From Paenibacillus koleovorans NBRC 103111 (GTDB lineage: Bacteria; Bacillota; Bacilli; Paenibacillales; NBRC-103111), in NCBI RefSeq assembly GCF_004000845.1, contig NZ_BIMA01000050.1, positions 1 to 49,432 on the forward strand: a stretch of DNA of 49,432 nucleotides, read 5' to 3'. The translations under genes were made by a program, and so were the position numbers. The notes beneath the pieces are model-generated. The model worked only from the letters and a program-made list of their open reading frames with translations. It did no database searches and had not been told where the DNA came from. Positions 33,849 through 42,433 of the stretch are shown piece after piece (within the stretch, counting starts at the first letter, position 1; each line of letters begins with the position of its first letter).

Positions 33849-35576
33849 TCAACTGTACCATGCCGCTTGCAGGCGAAACATCCGGCTGTACACGCCATCC
33901 GCTCGCCGCAACAACTCGTCGTGCGTGCCCCGCTCCACCAACCTGCCATCGTCCATAACAAGGATCGTATCCGCCAGCTTGGCCGCCCCCAACCGATGGG
34001 TGACCAACAAAGCCGTCCTCCCTTCCGCCGCACGCAGGAACAGCTCGAACGCTTCTTTTTCCGCTTGGGGATCAAGTGCCGCAGTAGGCTCATCGTAGAA
34101 AACGACAGCCGTTCCGCTCACTAGAGCGCGTGCCGCCGCGACCTTCTGCCACTCGCCCCCAGACAGCTCGACCCCGCCGAACGGTGCCCCCAACTGGGCA
34201 TCCAGCTCCACCAGCCGGCTGCCAACCGCACGAAGCGCCTCCAACTGATCCCGAGCCGACGCATCCGGCCGACCGAGCGCCATGTTTTCCCGAAGCGTCA
34301 CATGAAGCCGCGTAAAATCCTGAAACACCGCCGCCATCCCCGGCTGTCCGCCGAGCCATTGGATCGCCCCTTCCGTAGGCGGATACAACCCACTCAACAA
34401 CTTGATCAATGTGGACTTGCCGGAGCCGTTTTCCCCTACAAGCGCCACTCGGCTTCCTGGTGAAATCTTGAAGCTCACTTCGCTGACCGCATCCTTCTCG
34501 GCGCCTGGGTATCGGAAGGTCAACCCGCTTACCTGCAAGCCTCCCCGCTCCATACCTTCACACCCTGCGCTCGACGCTTCCTCCGCCACCCGCTCCTCCA
34601 GCTCCATATACGCACGAAAATCATTCCACCTCAGCATATGCTCGCGCAAAGCCGCCCACTGACCGCCCATACCGGACAGCCGGGCAAGCAGCATCGTTAA
34701 TGCCATCAACAATAATGTGAAATCCCCCGCCGACCACCCGCCCGCTACTGGCAGCAGCACTAACAGGGCCACAAGCGCACCGCTCGTTAGCCCCATTAAC
34801 AAAGCAGGGCCAAGCTTTCGCCACTCCCCCGCCTTCGCCGCTTGCCAGGCGGCCGCCGACTGTTCGTCGTGGAGCGCTGACCACCGCTGCGAAAGCAGCC
34901 CGCCAAGGCCGAACAGCCGCACTTCCTTGGCCGCCTCCCGACGAGTCAGGAGGTCTGTGTAATGCTCCTGCAGTCGGCGTTTCGGCGTCTGCTCCCGCAG
35001 GACCTGTTCTAGCCGCAGCTTGGCCCGCCCCGCCGCCGCCGCATTCAACCAAGCCGCCGCGCAAGCTAGCAAAGCCGGCAGCCAAGCGCCGAAAACAACC
35101 ATCACCGCTAGCAGCAACGCCACTAACGTTCCATTTTGCAAAAAATGAATGGTAGAGTAACTGATTTCATATAGAGAGGCACGTGAGGCACGAGCGCGGA
35201 GATCCTGCATGATCGGCGATTCCACGTCGAGAAGAGGGAGCTGAGTAGTTTTGTGTAGCAAGAGGCGTTGCTGTTCCAGCGTTCCGAGCTCGCTCAGGCG
35301 AGCCATAGCCATCGGCACCGGTACGCCCAACACGATCTGCGTGAATACGAGGAGTCCGGCCAACAAACTGGCGGCAAGCAGGAACGGTTGCAGGGGATCG
35401 CCTGCGGTCCAGGTCTGGATCCGGTCGATCAGTTGCTTAACCAGCATGAGCTCGACGGGTGTAAGGCACACGGTCAGCAGCCCGCACACCGCCAGCAGCA
35501 GGAGCGGCTTTTTCTCAATGCGATACAGATGGCCCGCGGCTTGTTTGAAGCTTTTCGCATAAGGATAGTGGTCCAA
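33849..35576 (-). CDS. ABC exporter (membrane + ATPase), second of the pair
   Basis: 575 residues from TTG 35576 with GGGAGGGG 10 bases upstream. Six spans followed by an ATPase: GENGSGKSTLIKLLSGLYPP, signature ELSGGEWQKVAAARAL, AVVFYDEPTAALD, LLVTHRLGAAKLAD. Both ATP sites of the pair look intact, unlike many heterodimers in which one site is degenerate. It is first in transcription order, directly followed by the partner exporter and the CHAP gene. Confidence 0.9.
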   Translation of the reverse strand: MDHYPYAKSFKQAAGHLYRIEKKPLLLLAVCGLLTVCLTPVELMLVKQLIDRIQTWTAGDPLQPFLLAASLLAGLLVFTQIVLGVPVPMAMARLSELGTLEQQRLLLHKTTQLPLLDVESPIMQDLRARASRASLYEISYSTIHFLQNGTLVALLLAVMVVFGAWLPALLACAAAWLNAAAAGRAKLRLEQVLREQTPKRRLQEHYTDLLTRREAAKEVRLFGLGGLLSQRWSALHDEQSAAAWQAAKAGEWRKLGPALLMGLTSGALVALLVLLPVAGGWSAGDFTLLLMALTMLLARLSGMGGQWAALREHMLRWNDFRAYMELEERVAEEASSAGCEGMERGGLQVSGLTFRYPGAEKDAVSEVSFKISPGSRVALVGENGSGKSTLIKLLSGLYPPTEGAIQWLGGQPGMAAVFQDFTRLHVTLRENMALGRPDASARDQLEALRAVGSRLVELDAQLGAPFGGVELSGGEWQKVAAARALVSGTAVVFYDEPTAALDPQAEKEAFELFLRAAEGRTALLVTHRLGAAKLADTILVMDDGRLVERGTHDELLRRADGVYSRMFRLQAAWYS

Positions 35577-35677
35577 AATGAGGCTTCCCCTCCCGCTCTA
35601 GATCCAGCACGATCCAGTATAGCAGAAGAAGATTCGGGGGAGTTGGGAAAGTTTTTTTGTAATGGAGTGAAGGCGGG

Positions 35678-36397
35678 TCATCGTTTATTCAAGTTAGACT
35701 TAGACTTTTGCAGAGCCGCCCGTTCCTTCTCGATGGTCTGGATTTCGAGGTCAATCTCTGCCATCGCGCGGTTTCGCATAAGAGGCATATGTCCTCTCGC
35801 GGCCGTCCGCGTTCCGCCTACAATCGTGCCGTTGTTATGGATGACTTCTCCGTGCAGCGTTACGATCTTTTCTCCTTTCCCAATAAGGGGCAAACACCGG
35901 ATCGCCACCTCGAGACTATCGACAATAATCGTCTGCCCGAGCAGGTATGTGAACACATCCCGATAAACCGGATCAAACGCCACCAAATCGAGCGCGACGC
36001 CACGAAACCCTTTCACTTGGGACAACTGCCGCTCCCCCTGCTCGGACATTCGTTTGCCTTGAACCCGATTCAGGGGGATGAACGCCACTCTGCCTTGCCG
36101 ATGCTGCCGAAGGTAGTTGATGGCCAGCAGAGCATCCTCCTCGGTTTCCGTGATGATGCACTCCAATTTGTCGCCTAGAATGACCTCGAGCGCAACCTCA
36201 TACGGATTCGGGACTAGCAGTAAATCGGCAACCGCTCCGCGAATCCCCGCCAGCTGCTTCCTTTGAGCCTTCAGGACGCTGCGTACCCCTCTGCTGTAAT
36301 TTTTGTAGTCCCCGTTAATCTCGATCATCGTTTGCTTGCGCAATTGCAAGGCTTGCAGCTTCCTGTCGCACTGCACCAGCTTCGAAATGGTTTCCAT
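35678..36397 (-). CDS. Free-standing SMC hinge domain protein
   Basis: A 239-residue protein with its own start (ATG 36397, GAGG about 8 bases upstream) and promoter. Residues about 45-205 match the hinge of bacterial SMC chromosome-condensation ATPases: GIRGAVADLLLVPNPYEVAL, GRVAFIPLNRVQGKRM, GFRGVALDLVAFDPVYRDVF and IVTLHGEVIHNNGTIVGGTR. Short charged helices at both ends correspond to the start of the SMC coiled-coil arms; the ATPase head parts are absent. Full SMC is about 1190 residues. In the conserved GG-x4-GG dimer contact the first pair has become N-G. No frame disruption is seen, so it is likely expressed; it could bind the hinge of the chromosomal SMC or be a domesticated fragment. 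Confidence 0.88.
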   Translation of the reverse strand: METISKLVQCDRKLQALQLRKQTMIEINGDYKNYSRGVRSVLKAQRKQLAGIRGAVADLLLVPNPYEVALEVILGDKLECIITETEEDALLAINYLRQHRQGRVAFIPLNRVQGKRMSEQGERQLSQVKGFRGVALDLVAFDPVYRDVFTYLLGQTIIVDSLEVAIRCLPLIGKGEKIVTLHGEVIHNNGTIVGGTRTAARGHMPLMRNRAMAEIDLEIQTIEKERAALQKSKSNLNKR

Positions 36398-36429
36398 CAC
36401 AGGTTCCTCTCTACTCTCCTAATAAGTCT

Positions 36430-36458
36430 ACAATATACCATAATTTCCTAAAATACAA
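36430..36458 (-). promoter_or_regulatory. Predicted promoter of the SMC-hinge gene
   Basis: On the minus strand TTGTAT (36458-36453) and TATTGT (36435-36430), spaced by 17 bases and 33 bases before the start codon. Confidence 0.55.
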
Positions 36459-36572
36459 GAGCGAAAATAGAACATATATTCTCATTCCGATGTTTCGAAC
36501 ACTTTTTATGGGAATGGACTCGATGTGCCAATGTTATCATTTTTATGGAAGAACTATGTAGTCGAGTTCCGT

Positions 36573-36578
36573 TATAAT
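36573..36578 (+). promoter_or_regulatory. -10 element before the serine hydrolase gene
   Basis: A consensus TATAAT 33 bases before the start codon; no clear -35 partner was found. Confidence 0.4.
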
Positions 36579-36610
36579 AAAGCTGCACCTACTTATTGGG
36601 AGGCTTACCC

Positions 36611-38089
36611 TTGAAGCTAACGCGAGACTTACCCGAGAACCACGGGCTTTCCACCAAGCGGCTGCTTGCGTTTTTCGCGAAAATGGAACAGCTCCAGCTG
36701 AACGTCGACACCTTGATGCTGCTGCAAAACGGACAAGTGACCGCCGAATTTTGCCGGGTTCCCTATCGCTTGGATAGCCCCCGTCTGCTGTTCTCCCTCA
36801 GCAAAAGCTTCACTTCAATTGCAGTAGGCATCGCTTGGGACAGCGGTCTATTGGGGCTTCACGATCCGGTCGTCTCCTTTTTTCCCGACAAACTCTCGGA
36901 TCTCCCACTCTCATCGAACTTGGCTAAAATGACCATCCACCACCTACTCTCCATGAATGCAGGGCACCAAGACAATATTTACGGGCCGGTAATCGGAAGC
37001 GGTGAGCAAGATTGGGTGAAGGCGTTTCTGAGGCAACCCGTGGAGCACGAACCCGGACATTGCTATCGGTACAGCACGCCTGCCACTTATATGCTTTCCG
37101 CTATCCTAGAGCAGGTGACCGGGCAGACTTTGGTCGATTTTCTGATGCCGCGTTTGTTCGAGCCGTTGGGGATATGCAGGCCTTCGTGGGAAACATGTCC
37201 AGGTGGCGTTTCAGCCGGTGGGATGGGGCTTAGTCTTTCCACGGAAGATGTAGCCAAATTCGGAGTCATGCTGCAAAATAAAGGGAAGTTCGATGGGAAA
37301 CGCATCGTGTCTGAAGCTTACCTGGAGCTGGCAACGGCAGAACAAAGCGACAATCGTGCTGGTGCCACACGGATCGACGATGCACAGGGGTACGGGTATC
37401 AATTGTTTTTGGGTCGGCAGGGGTGTTACCGCGGGGTTGGTGGTTTTGGGCAGCTTTGTTTGGTTGCGCCGGAGCTTGGGGTAGTCGTAGTGGCCACATC
37501 GAGCTTCAGCAGCATGGCTCCTTTGCAGACGGTGCTGGACTTGCTCTATGAGCATATTCTCGGTCCGTTGGCGCTGGGCTGTGTCGGCTTGGAGACGGTG
37601 AACGGGTTGGATCGTCTGGCTTTGCAAAGGCAGTTGTCGGAGTGGGCGTCGAGCTCGGTTCCTGTGAGTAAGCCCGTTCCGGTCGGGAGCCCGGATTATG
37701 ATGGCGGCAGCGGCAGGTATAGGTTTAGCGAGGGGAACCCGCTCGGCCTGCGGATGATTACGTTTGATCGAATGACGGTGGAGTTCGTCTATGAGGATGC
37801 TGGGCGGGATTGCAAGATTTCGTTTGATTTTACGCAACCTGTTCATTCGCAAGGCGTGTTTGTTAAAGATCTTTTGCTCCATTTGCAAGAGGTGGTCTGT
37901 TACGCGGCTTGGCAGGACTCGAGCTGCCTGGAGCTGACCCTCTATTATATAGAAACGCCTTATGTGGTTACTTATACGTTTGGGTTTGTGGAGGAGGCGC
38001 TGGATGTCGGTGTTCGGCAAAATGTATCTCTCAACGGCGGCGGAGTGCGTGACATTCAAATGCGGGGACTATTACGACAGGTAGACTAG
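36611..38089 (+). CDS. Beta-lactamase-family serine hydrolase
   Basis: About 492 residues from TTG 36611, chosen for GGGAGG (36598-36603) 7 bases upstream. The first about 320 residues have the class C beta-lactamase/DD-peptidase fold: catalytic SxxK in LFSLSKSFTSIAVG, the Tyr motif in CYRYSTPATYMLSAILEQVT, and a late GGFGQL in place of the KTG box. The C-terminal about 150 residues are beta-rich and resemble the extra domain of serine hydrolases of this group. No signal peptide, so it acts in the cytoplasm, probably as esterase or amidase rather than on cell wall or antibiotics. 15 bases separate it from the next gene. Confidence 0.88.
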   Translation: MKLTRDLPENHGLSTKRLLAFFAKMEQLQLNVDTLMLLQNGQVTAEFCRVPYRLDSPRLLFSLSKSFTSIAVGIAWDSGLLGLHDPVVSFFPDKLSDLPLSSNLAKMTIHHLLSMNAGHQDNIYGPVIGSGEQDWVKAFLRQPVEHEPGHCYRYSTPATYMLSAILEQVTGQTLVDFLMPRLFEPLGICRPSWETCPGGVSAGGMGLSLSTEDVAKFGVMLQNKGKFDGKRIVSEAYLELATAEQSDNRAGATRIDDAQGYGYQLFLGRQGCYRGVGGFGQLCLVAPELGVVVVATSSFSSMAPLQTVLDLLYEHILGPLALGCVGLETVNGLDRLALQRQLSEWASSSVPVSKPVPVGSPDYDGGSGRYRFSEGNPLGLRMITFDRMTVEFVYEDAGRDCKISFDFTQPVHSQGVFVKDLLLHLQEVVCYAAWQDSSCLELTLYYIETPYVVTYTFGFVEEALDVGVRQNVSLNGGGVRDIQMRGLLRQVD

Positions 38090-38104
38090 CCAAGGGGGTA
38101 CGGC

Positions 38105-38671
38105 ATGCACATCGGCATAGATTTGGACAACACCATTCTGGACGCTACAGCTTCGCATTTGCACTATTACAATCTGGCGTCGGGGCGTTCGTTTCGACCG
38201 GAGGATTTGAACGACTTTTACATCTATCGGCTGTACGGCTGGAATCAAGAGGAACGCGAGGCGGTCTATCTGCGGCATGGCCATGATATACATTGGAACT
38301 CGCTGCCTTTGCCGATGGCCGTAGAAATGCTGCAGGAGCTGTTCGCCCGGCATCGGCTGTCCTTCATTACGGCACGGCCGGAGCTGTTTCGCGAGGTGAC
38401 GGTGAATTGGCTGGAGCGTCACGGCGTGCCGTATCATCATATTTGTTTTGTGGAGGATAAGCTGCGGACTTGCATGGACTTACAGGTGGATGTGCTGATC
38501 GACGACGGTCCCCACTATGCGGAGCAATTTGCCTCAGCGCAGCGGCCGGTCATCTTGTATGAGCAGCCTTATAATGTAGCGGTTCGGCATGAGCTCGTGT
38601 ACCGGGCGGCCAATTGGCTCGAGGTGCGGCAGCATGTGGAGGCGTTGGATGTTCGGTTACGGTTGGGTTGA
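38105..38671 (+). CDS. HAD-family 5'-nucleotidase (NT5C type)
   Basis: 188 residues. The HAD motif I is at the start (MHIGIDLDNTILDATASHLH), motif II in LSFITARPELF, and the last motif in DVLIDDGPHYAEQF. This corresponds to the 5'(3')-deoxyribonucleotidase-like NT5C group, which dephosphorylates nucleotides in the cytoplasm; the bacterial substrates are mostly unknown. AAGGGG lies 8 bases before the ATG, and it is probably co-transcribed with the serine hydrolase. Confidence 0.85.
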   Translation: MHIGIDLDNTILDATASHLHYYNLASGRSFRPEDLNDFYIYRLYGWNQEEREAVYLRHGHDIHWNSLPLPMAVEMLQELFARHRLSFITARPELFREVTVNWLERHGVPYHHICFVEDKLRTCMDLQVDVLIDDGPHYAEQFASAQRPVILYEQPYNVAVRHELVYRAANWLEVRQHVEALDVRLRLG

Positions 38672-38704
38672 GCGGGGTGCCGCGCGCTCGAGCCCCAAGA
38701 CCCT

Positions 38705-39442
38705 CTAGCGCCTCCGGTACAGCAAAGCCCGCACCGCGAACCGCGGCAAAATCAGCTGCCGCCTCCAGCGCGAAGGCTGGTTGAGCAGACGGAACAGCCA
38801 CTCCGCGTTCAGCTTCCGCCAGACCAACGGCGCACGGGGCACTTTGCCCGCGATGATGTCCAGGCTGCCCCCGACACCCATCGCGACCTTCGCGTTCAGT
38901 TGCCGCCGATACTTGTGAATGAACCGCTCCGCATTCGGCGCCCCTAGAGCCACGATCAGAAAATCCGGGCTGCACCAGCGAATCTCCTCTACGATCCTCT
39001 CCTCGTCCTCCGCCCCGAAGTAACCATGATGCCGTCCTGCCACAACCGCGCCTGGATATTTCGCCCGGATGACCTGGGCGGCTGTCTCGTTCGTCTGCTC
39101 ATCGGCCCCCAGCAGGTAGAACGTCCAGCGCCGCCCGTCCCCTTCCGCCAGCAGCTCAAGCAGCAGGTCGCAGCCCGTCACTCGCTCCGGGAGCGGATTC
39201 CCTTTCAGGCGCGACACCATCACAATGCCGATGCCGTCCGCGGTCAGCAATCCCGCTCGATCCACAATCCCCCGCAGCTCCAGGTCGTGCTGACACGCCA
39301 TCGCGATCTCCGGATTAAGCGTGACCACATGAAACAGCTCCTCCCGCCGCTCACCTTCAACCACACCGCCAATCCGCTCCACCGTCTGCGCCATGGTCAG
39401 CTTCGGCACCGGAATGCCCATTATGTTTGTATAGGAGTCCAT
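38705..39442 (-). CDS. WecG/TagA/CpsF-family glycosyltransferase
   Basis: About 245 residues from ATG 39442 (a TTG 6 bases earlier is equally near the weak site GGGGCGGG). Family motifs: TLNPEIAMACQHD, LLTADGIGIVMVSRL, FYLLGADEQTNETAAQ, FLIVALGAPNAERFIHKYR, GVGGSLDIIAGKVPRAP and NAEWLFRLLNQPSRWRR. TagA adds N-acetylmannosamine to the undecaprenyl-linked precursor of wall teichoic acid; other members build exopolysaccharide. The single gene does not show which polymer is made here. Confidence 0.92.
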   Translation of the reverse strand: MDSYTNIMGIPVPKLTMAQTVERIGGVVEGERREELFHVVTLNPEIAMACQHDLELRGIVDRAGLLTADGIGIVMVSRLKGNPLPERVTGCDLLLELLAEGDGRRWTFYLLGADEQTNETAAQVIRAKYPGAVVAGRHHGYFGAEDEERIVEEIRWCSPDFLIVALGAPNAERFIHKYRRQLNAKVAMGVGGSLDIIAGKVPRAPLVWRKLNAEWLFRLLNQPSRWRRQLILPRFAVRALLYRRR

Positions 39443-39577
39443 AGCCAACTCGTCCCGCCCCTCATCTCATACTCTCTCACAAAATGCTATTCCTCCCCAT
39501 CCTATCATCTAGTATGATTATGGCATAGAGCTACTTTTCCAATGAATGTCAGTCTATTACAACTTAGGAGGCTTCCT

Positions 39578-40690
39578 ATGAGCAAAATTCGCCTGGGCAT
39601 GATCGGCAGCGGCGACATCAGTAGACGGTACTTTGAACAGGCCGCCAAGCTGGAGGACGTCGAGTTCGTCGCCACTTATTCCAGAAAGCTCGAAAATGCG
39701 GAGCGGAAAGCTGCCGAACACGGCGTTCCCCGCTGGTACGACGACTATCGCCAGCTGCTGGACCGCGAGGAGCTGGACGCCGTCGTCGTCACGACCCCGC
39801 ACTCCTTGCATGCGGAGCCGGTCATCGCGGCGCTGGAGCGCGGGCTGCATGTGCTGAACGAGAAGCCGATGGCCACTTCCTTCGAGGATTGCGCGCAAAT
39901 GGTCTACCTGGCCGAGCAGCAAGGAAAAATCTTCATGAGCCTGCCCTATGATCAGAACCCGGCCATGCTCGCAGCCGCCCGATATCTCGACGAAGCCTAC
40001 ATCGGCAAAATCACCGGTGCTGAGGCGCAGCTTTCTTTGCCCGGTCCGCCTAGAGACAACTGGTACTACGACCGGTCCGTCTCGCATGGCGGCGCCGTGC
40101 TGGACTGCTTGGTATACCCGGTCAGCCGCATTGTAGCGCTGCTCGGTCCTGCCGTTAGCGTCATTGCGGAAGTGAACACGCTCATCCCGAACCGCATCGT
40201 CGGCGGCGGCAAACGCGTGAACAGCGACGTAGACGATAACGTCTCCCTCATCGTGGAGTTCTCCGGCGGGCAGCATGCGGTCATCCGCACCTTGTGGGGC
40301 ATGTCGCTCAAGCAGAACAACACGATCCTTTACGGCCGAAAAGGAACGATAGCTTTGGGCGACAGCGGGTTTCCGCTGGTGATCCACTCTCCTGATCAAC
40401 CATTGCCAGATGCTGAATCGGTTACTTGGAGAGGCAATACGGATTGCTACGTCCCGCACGCGACCATCGCCGCCATGCCGAACGAGTCGATGATCGCCCA
40501 TTTCGCCCAATGCATCCGCACCGGCACACAGCCCGCCCAATCCGGCCGCCAGCAGCTGCATGTGCACGAGATTATGTTTGGCGCCTACCGTTCCGCCGAA
40601 ACCGGCCGTCGGTATAAACTCACCACCACCTTCGACCATGGCGACAAGCTGAAACCCGACATTTTCGACACGCGAAGCGACTTTATTTAA
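39578..40690 (+). CDS. Gfo/Idh/MocA-family oxidoreductase
   Basis: 370 residues from ATG 39578 with TAGGAGG 6 bases upstream; the open frame back to 39542 is unsupported. N-terminal NAD(P)-binding Rossmann fold (IRLGMIGSGDISRRYFEQAA), the family's EKPMA motif (HVLNEKPMATSFEDC) with the catalytic Lys, and the C-terminal alpha/beta domain that binds the sugar (HGGAVLDCLVYPVSRIVALL). These enzymes oxidise or reduce sugars, inositols or related compounds; the substrate is not evident. Its neighbour is a decayed glycosidase gene. Confidence 0.92.
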   Translation: MSKIRLGMIGSGDISRRYFEQAAKLEDVEFVATYSRKLENAERKAAEHGVPRWYDDYRQLLDREELDAVVVTTPHSLHAEPVIAALERGLHVLNEKPMATSFEDCAQMVYLAEQQGKIFMSLPYDQNPAMLAAARYLDEAYIGKITGAEAQLSLPGPPRDNWYYDRSVSHGGAVLDCLVYPVSRIVALLGPAVSVIAEVNTLIPNRIVGGGKRVNSDVDDNVSLIVEFSGGQHAVIRTLWGMSLKQNNTILYGRKGTIALGDSGFPLVIHSPDQPLPDAESVTWRGNTDCYVPHATIAAMPNESMIAHFAQCIRTGTQPAQSGRQQLHVHEIMFGAYRSAETGRRYKLTTTFDHGDKLKPDIFDTRSDFI

Positions 40691-41114
40691 TCCCGTCAAC
40701 TATCGAAAGGAGGCTCTCCCAGGAGCTTCCGCTCCGGCGCCGTGCTGCTGCATTACAAATTGACGTAATGCTCCATCCAACCTCATCCCGCCGGGAGCTC
40801 AGCACGCGGGGTTCGATGACGATCGAGCCCCATCCCGCTTCCGCCGGCTTCACCCCGAGCAGGCAGCGCGTAAACTCATGGAGCGGCAATGCTCCCCACG
40901 CACAGCAATCGCTCCGTTGTATATCGGGGTCCTCCGGCCATGTGGTCAGCCCAAGCTCCACGAGATCCTTCCATGGCGAGCATAAACGCACAGCGATAAT
41001 AGGCATTCTCGTTGCCCGCTCGTCTTTCTCCGCCTTCCGGCGCATGACATGCCATCCAATCTGCTTGCTCAATCGCGAAATTAGTACCCATCTCTCATTC
41101 TCCCTCTCATCCAT
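40683..41114 (-). pseudogene. Remnant of a GH78-like (alpha-L-rhamnosidase) C-terminus
   Basis: The frame reads WKDLVELGLTTWPEDPD, QRSDCCAWGALPLHEFTRCL, LGVKPAEAGWGSIVIEPRVL, which follows the conserved end of the (alpha/alpha)6 catalytic domain and start of the last beta domain in GH78 enzymes (S-D-C-H-A-W-G-[AS]-x-P). A matching upstream piece (GNENAYYRCAFMLAMEG) lies in another frame, so a frameshift has occurred, and the body of the about 900-residue enzyme is missing. The gene also overlaps the end of the dehydrogenase gene. Confidence 0.65.
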
Positions 41115-41131
41115 AAACTTTTGTATTGCTT

Positions 41132-41150
41132 AATTCAACAACGTTGAATT
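41132..41150. promoter_or_regulatory. Palindromic operator before the Tm-1-like operon
   Basis: AATTCAAC-AAC-GTTGAATT has perfect 8-base arms and lies 39 bases before the start codon, in the promoter zone. A dimeric repressor (GntR or LacI type) not in this window is a likely binder. Confidence 0.5.
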
Positions 41151-41188
41151 ATGATTAACATAGTTGAAGTAAGTAGGAGGAACTTGCG

Positions 41189-42412
41189 ATGAAAAAAGCG
41201 GTCATCATCGGAGCGCTCGACAGCAAGGGAGTCGAATTCGAATATGTCAAAATGAAGCTGGAAGCTTCGGGGATCCCCACGTTTGTCGTGAATACCGGCA
41301 TCCTGGGTGAGCCCCGGTTCGCGCCGGACATCGACAGCGACACGGTCGCGGCGCATGCAGGGACATCCTTGCAGCAGCTTCGCGAGACGCGGGATCGCGG
41401 AGAGGCGGTAGCCGCGATGACTAGAGGCGTCGCCGCGCTCCTGCCTGAGCTGGTCGAGCAAGGAATCGTCGGAGCCGTGTTCGGCATGGGCGGTACGGCC
41501 GGCACCACCATCGGAGCGGCCGCCATGCAAGCCGTCCCGATCGGCATTCCCAAGCTGCTCGTCTCCACCGTGGCATCCGGGGACACCCGACCTTACGTCG
41601 GCGTGAAGGATATTGCCATGATGTACTCGGTCATCGACATCGCAGGGCTCAACACGCTATCCCGTCGCATCCTGGCGAACGCCGCCCATGCGTTGGCCGG
41701 CATGCTCCAGCATTACGACGCTGTGGAGGACGCCGCGGCTGAGGACAAAACCGTGCTGGGCATGACGATGTTCGGCGTGACGACCCCATGCTGCGATCAG
41801 GTGAGAATCCGGCTTGAAGCGGAGGGCTTCGACCTGCTTGTGTTCCACGCCACCGGAGCCGGAGGCACTGCGATGGAAGAGCTCGTTCGGGCGGGCTTCA
41901 TCAAGGGTGTGCTCGATATTACAACGACCGAGCTGGCCGATGAGCTGGTCGGAGGCATTTTCAGCGCCGGCCCCAATCGATTGAAAGCAGCCGGGGCAGC
42001 GAACATCCCGCAGGTCGTTTCCGTCGGAGCGCTCGATATGGTCAACTTCGGTCCTCCGGACACCGTTCCCGCCACCTTCCGCGATCGCAAGTTTTATCAG
42101 CACAATCCAACCACTACCTTGATGCGCACGACATCCGAAGAAAACGCCGAGCTGGGCCGCAGACTCGCTGGACGGCTGAATGCCGGCAACGCGCCAACCA
42201 TCTTGGTGTTTCCGGAAGGCGGCGTCTCGCTGCTTGATGTGCAAGGCAAAGCGTTTCACGGCGAGGAGCAGCGTCAAGCGCTTCTGCAAGGAATCGTCGA
42301 CACACTGCGGCCGGACATTCCGCTTATACGGGTCCGCGAGGACATCAACCACCCGGACACGGCGAAGCAAATAGCCGAAAGCTTTTTACACCTCTACAGA
42401 GCCAATCCATAA
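41189..42412 (+). CDS. Tm-1-like ATP-binding domain protein (UPF0261)
   Basis: 407 residues, typical for the family, with TAGGAGG 10 bases before the ATG. Motifs: KKAVIIGALDSKGVEFEYVK, FGMGGTAGTTIGAAAMQAVP, LLVSTVASGDTRPYVGVKDI and TMFGVTTPCCDQVRIRLEAE. The same fold forms the N-terminal inhibitor part of the tomato Tm-1 virus-resistance protein; in bacteria the reaction is not established. It is followed after 21 bases by the gene for the other Tm-1 half, so the two probably act together in a catabolic step. Confidence 0.92.
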   Translation: MKKAVIIGALDSKGVEFEYVKMKLEASGIPTFVVNTGILGEPRFAPDIDSDTVAAHAGTSLQQLRETRDRGEAVAAMTRGVAALLPELVEQGIVGAVFGMGGTAGTTIGAAAMQAVPIGIPKLLVSTVASGDTRPYVGVKDIAMMYSVIDIAGLNTLSRRILANAAHALAGMLQHYDAVEDAAAEDKTVLGMTMFGVTTPCCDQVRIRLEAEGFDLLVFHATGAGGTAMEELVRAGFIKGVLDITTTELADELVGGIFSAGPNRLKAAGAANIPQVVSVGALDMVNFGPPDTVPATFRDRKFYQHNPTTTLMRTTSEENAELGRRLAGRLNAGNAPTILVFPEGGVSLLDVQGKAFHGEEQRQALLQGIVDTLRPDIPLIRVREDINHPDTAKQIAESFLHLYRANP

Positions 42413-42433
42413 GAACGGAGGGCGAATGGCCCC

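Noticed and set aside
31975-35576. Lasso/lanthipeptide export cluster
   Set aside because: No precursor peptide, maturase, cyclase or C39 peptidase domain is present near the exporters.
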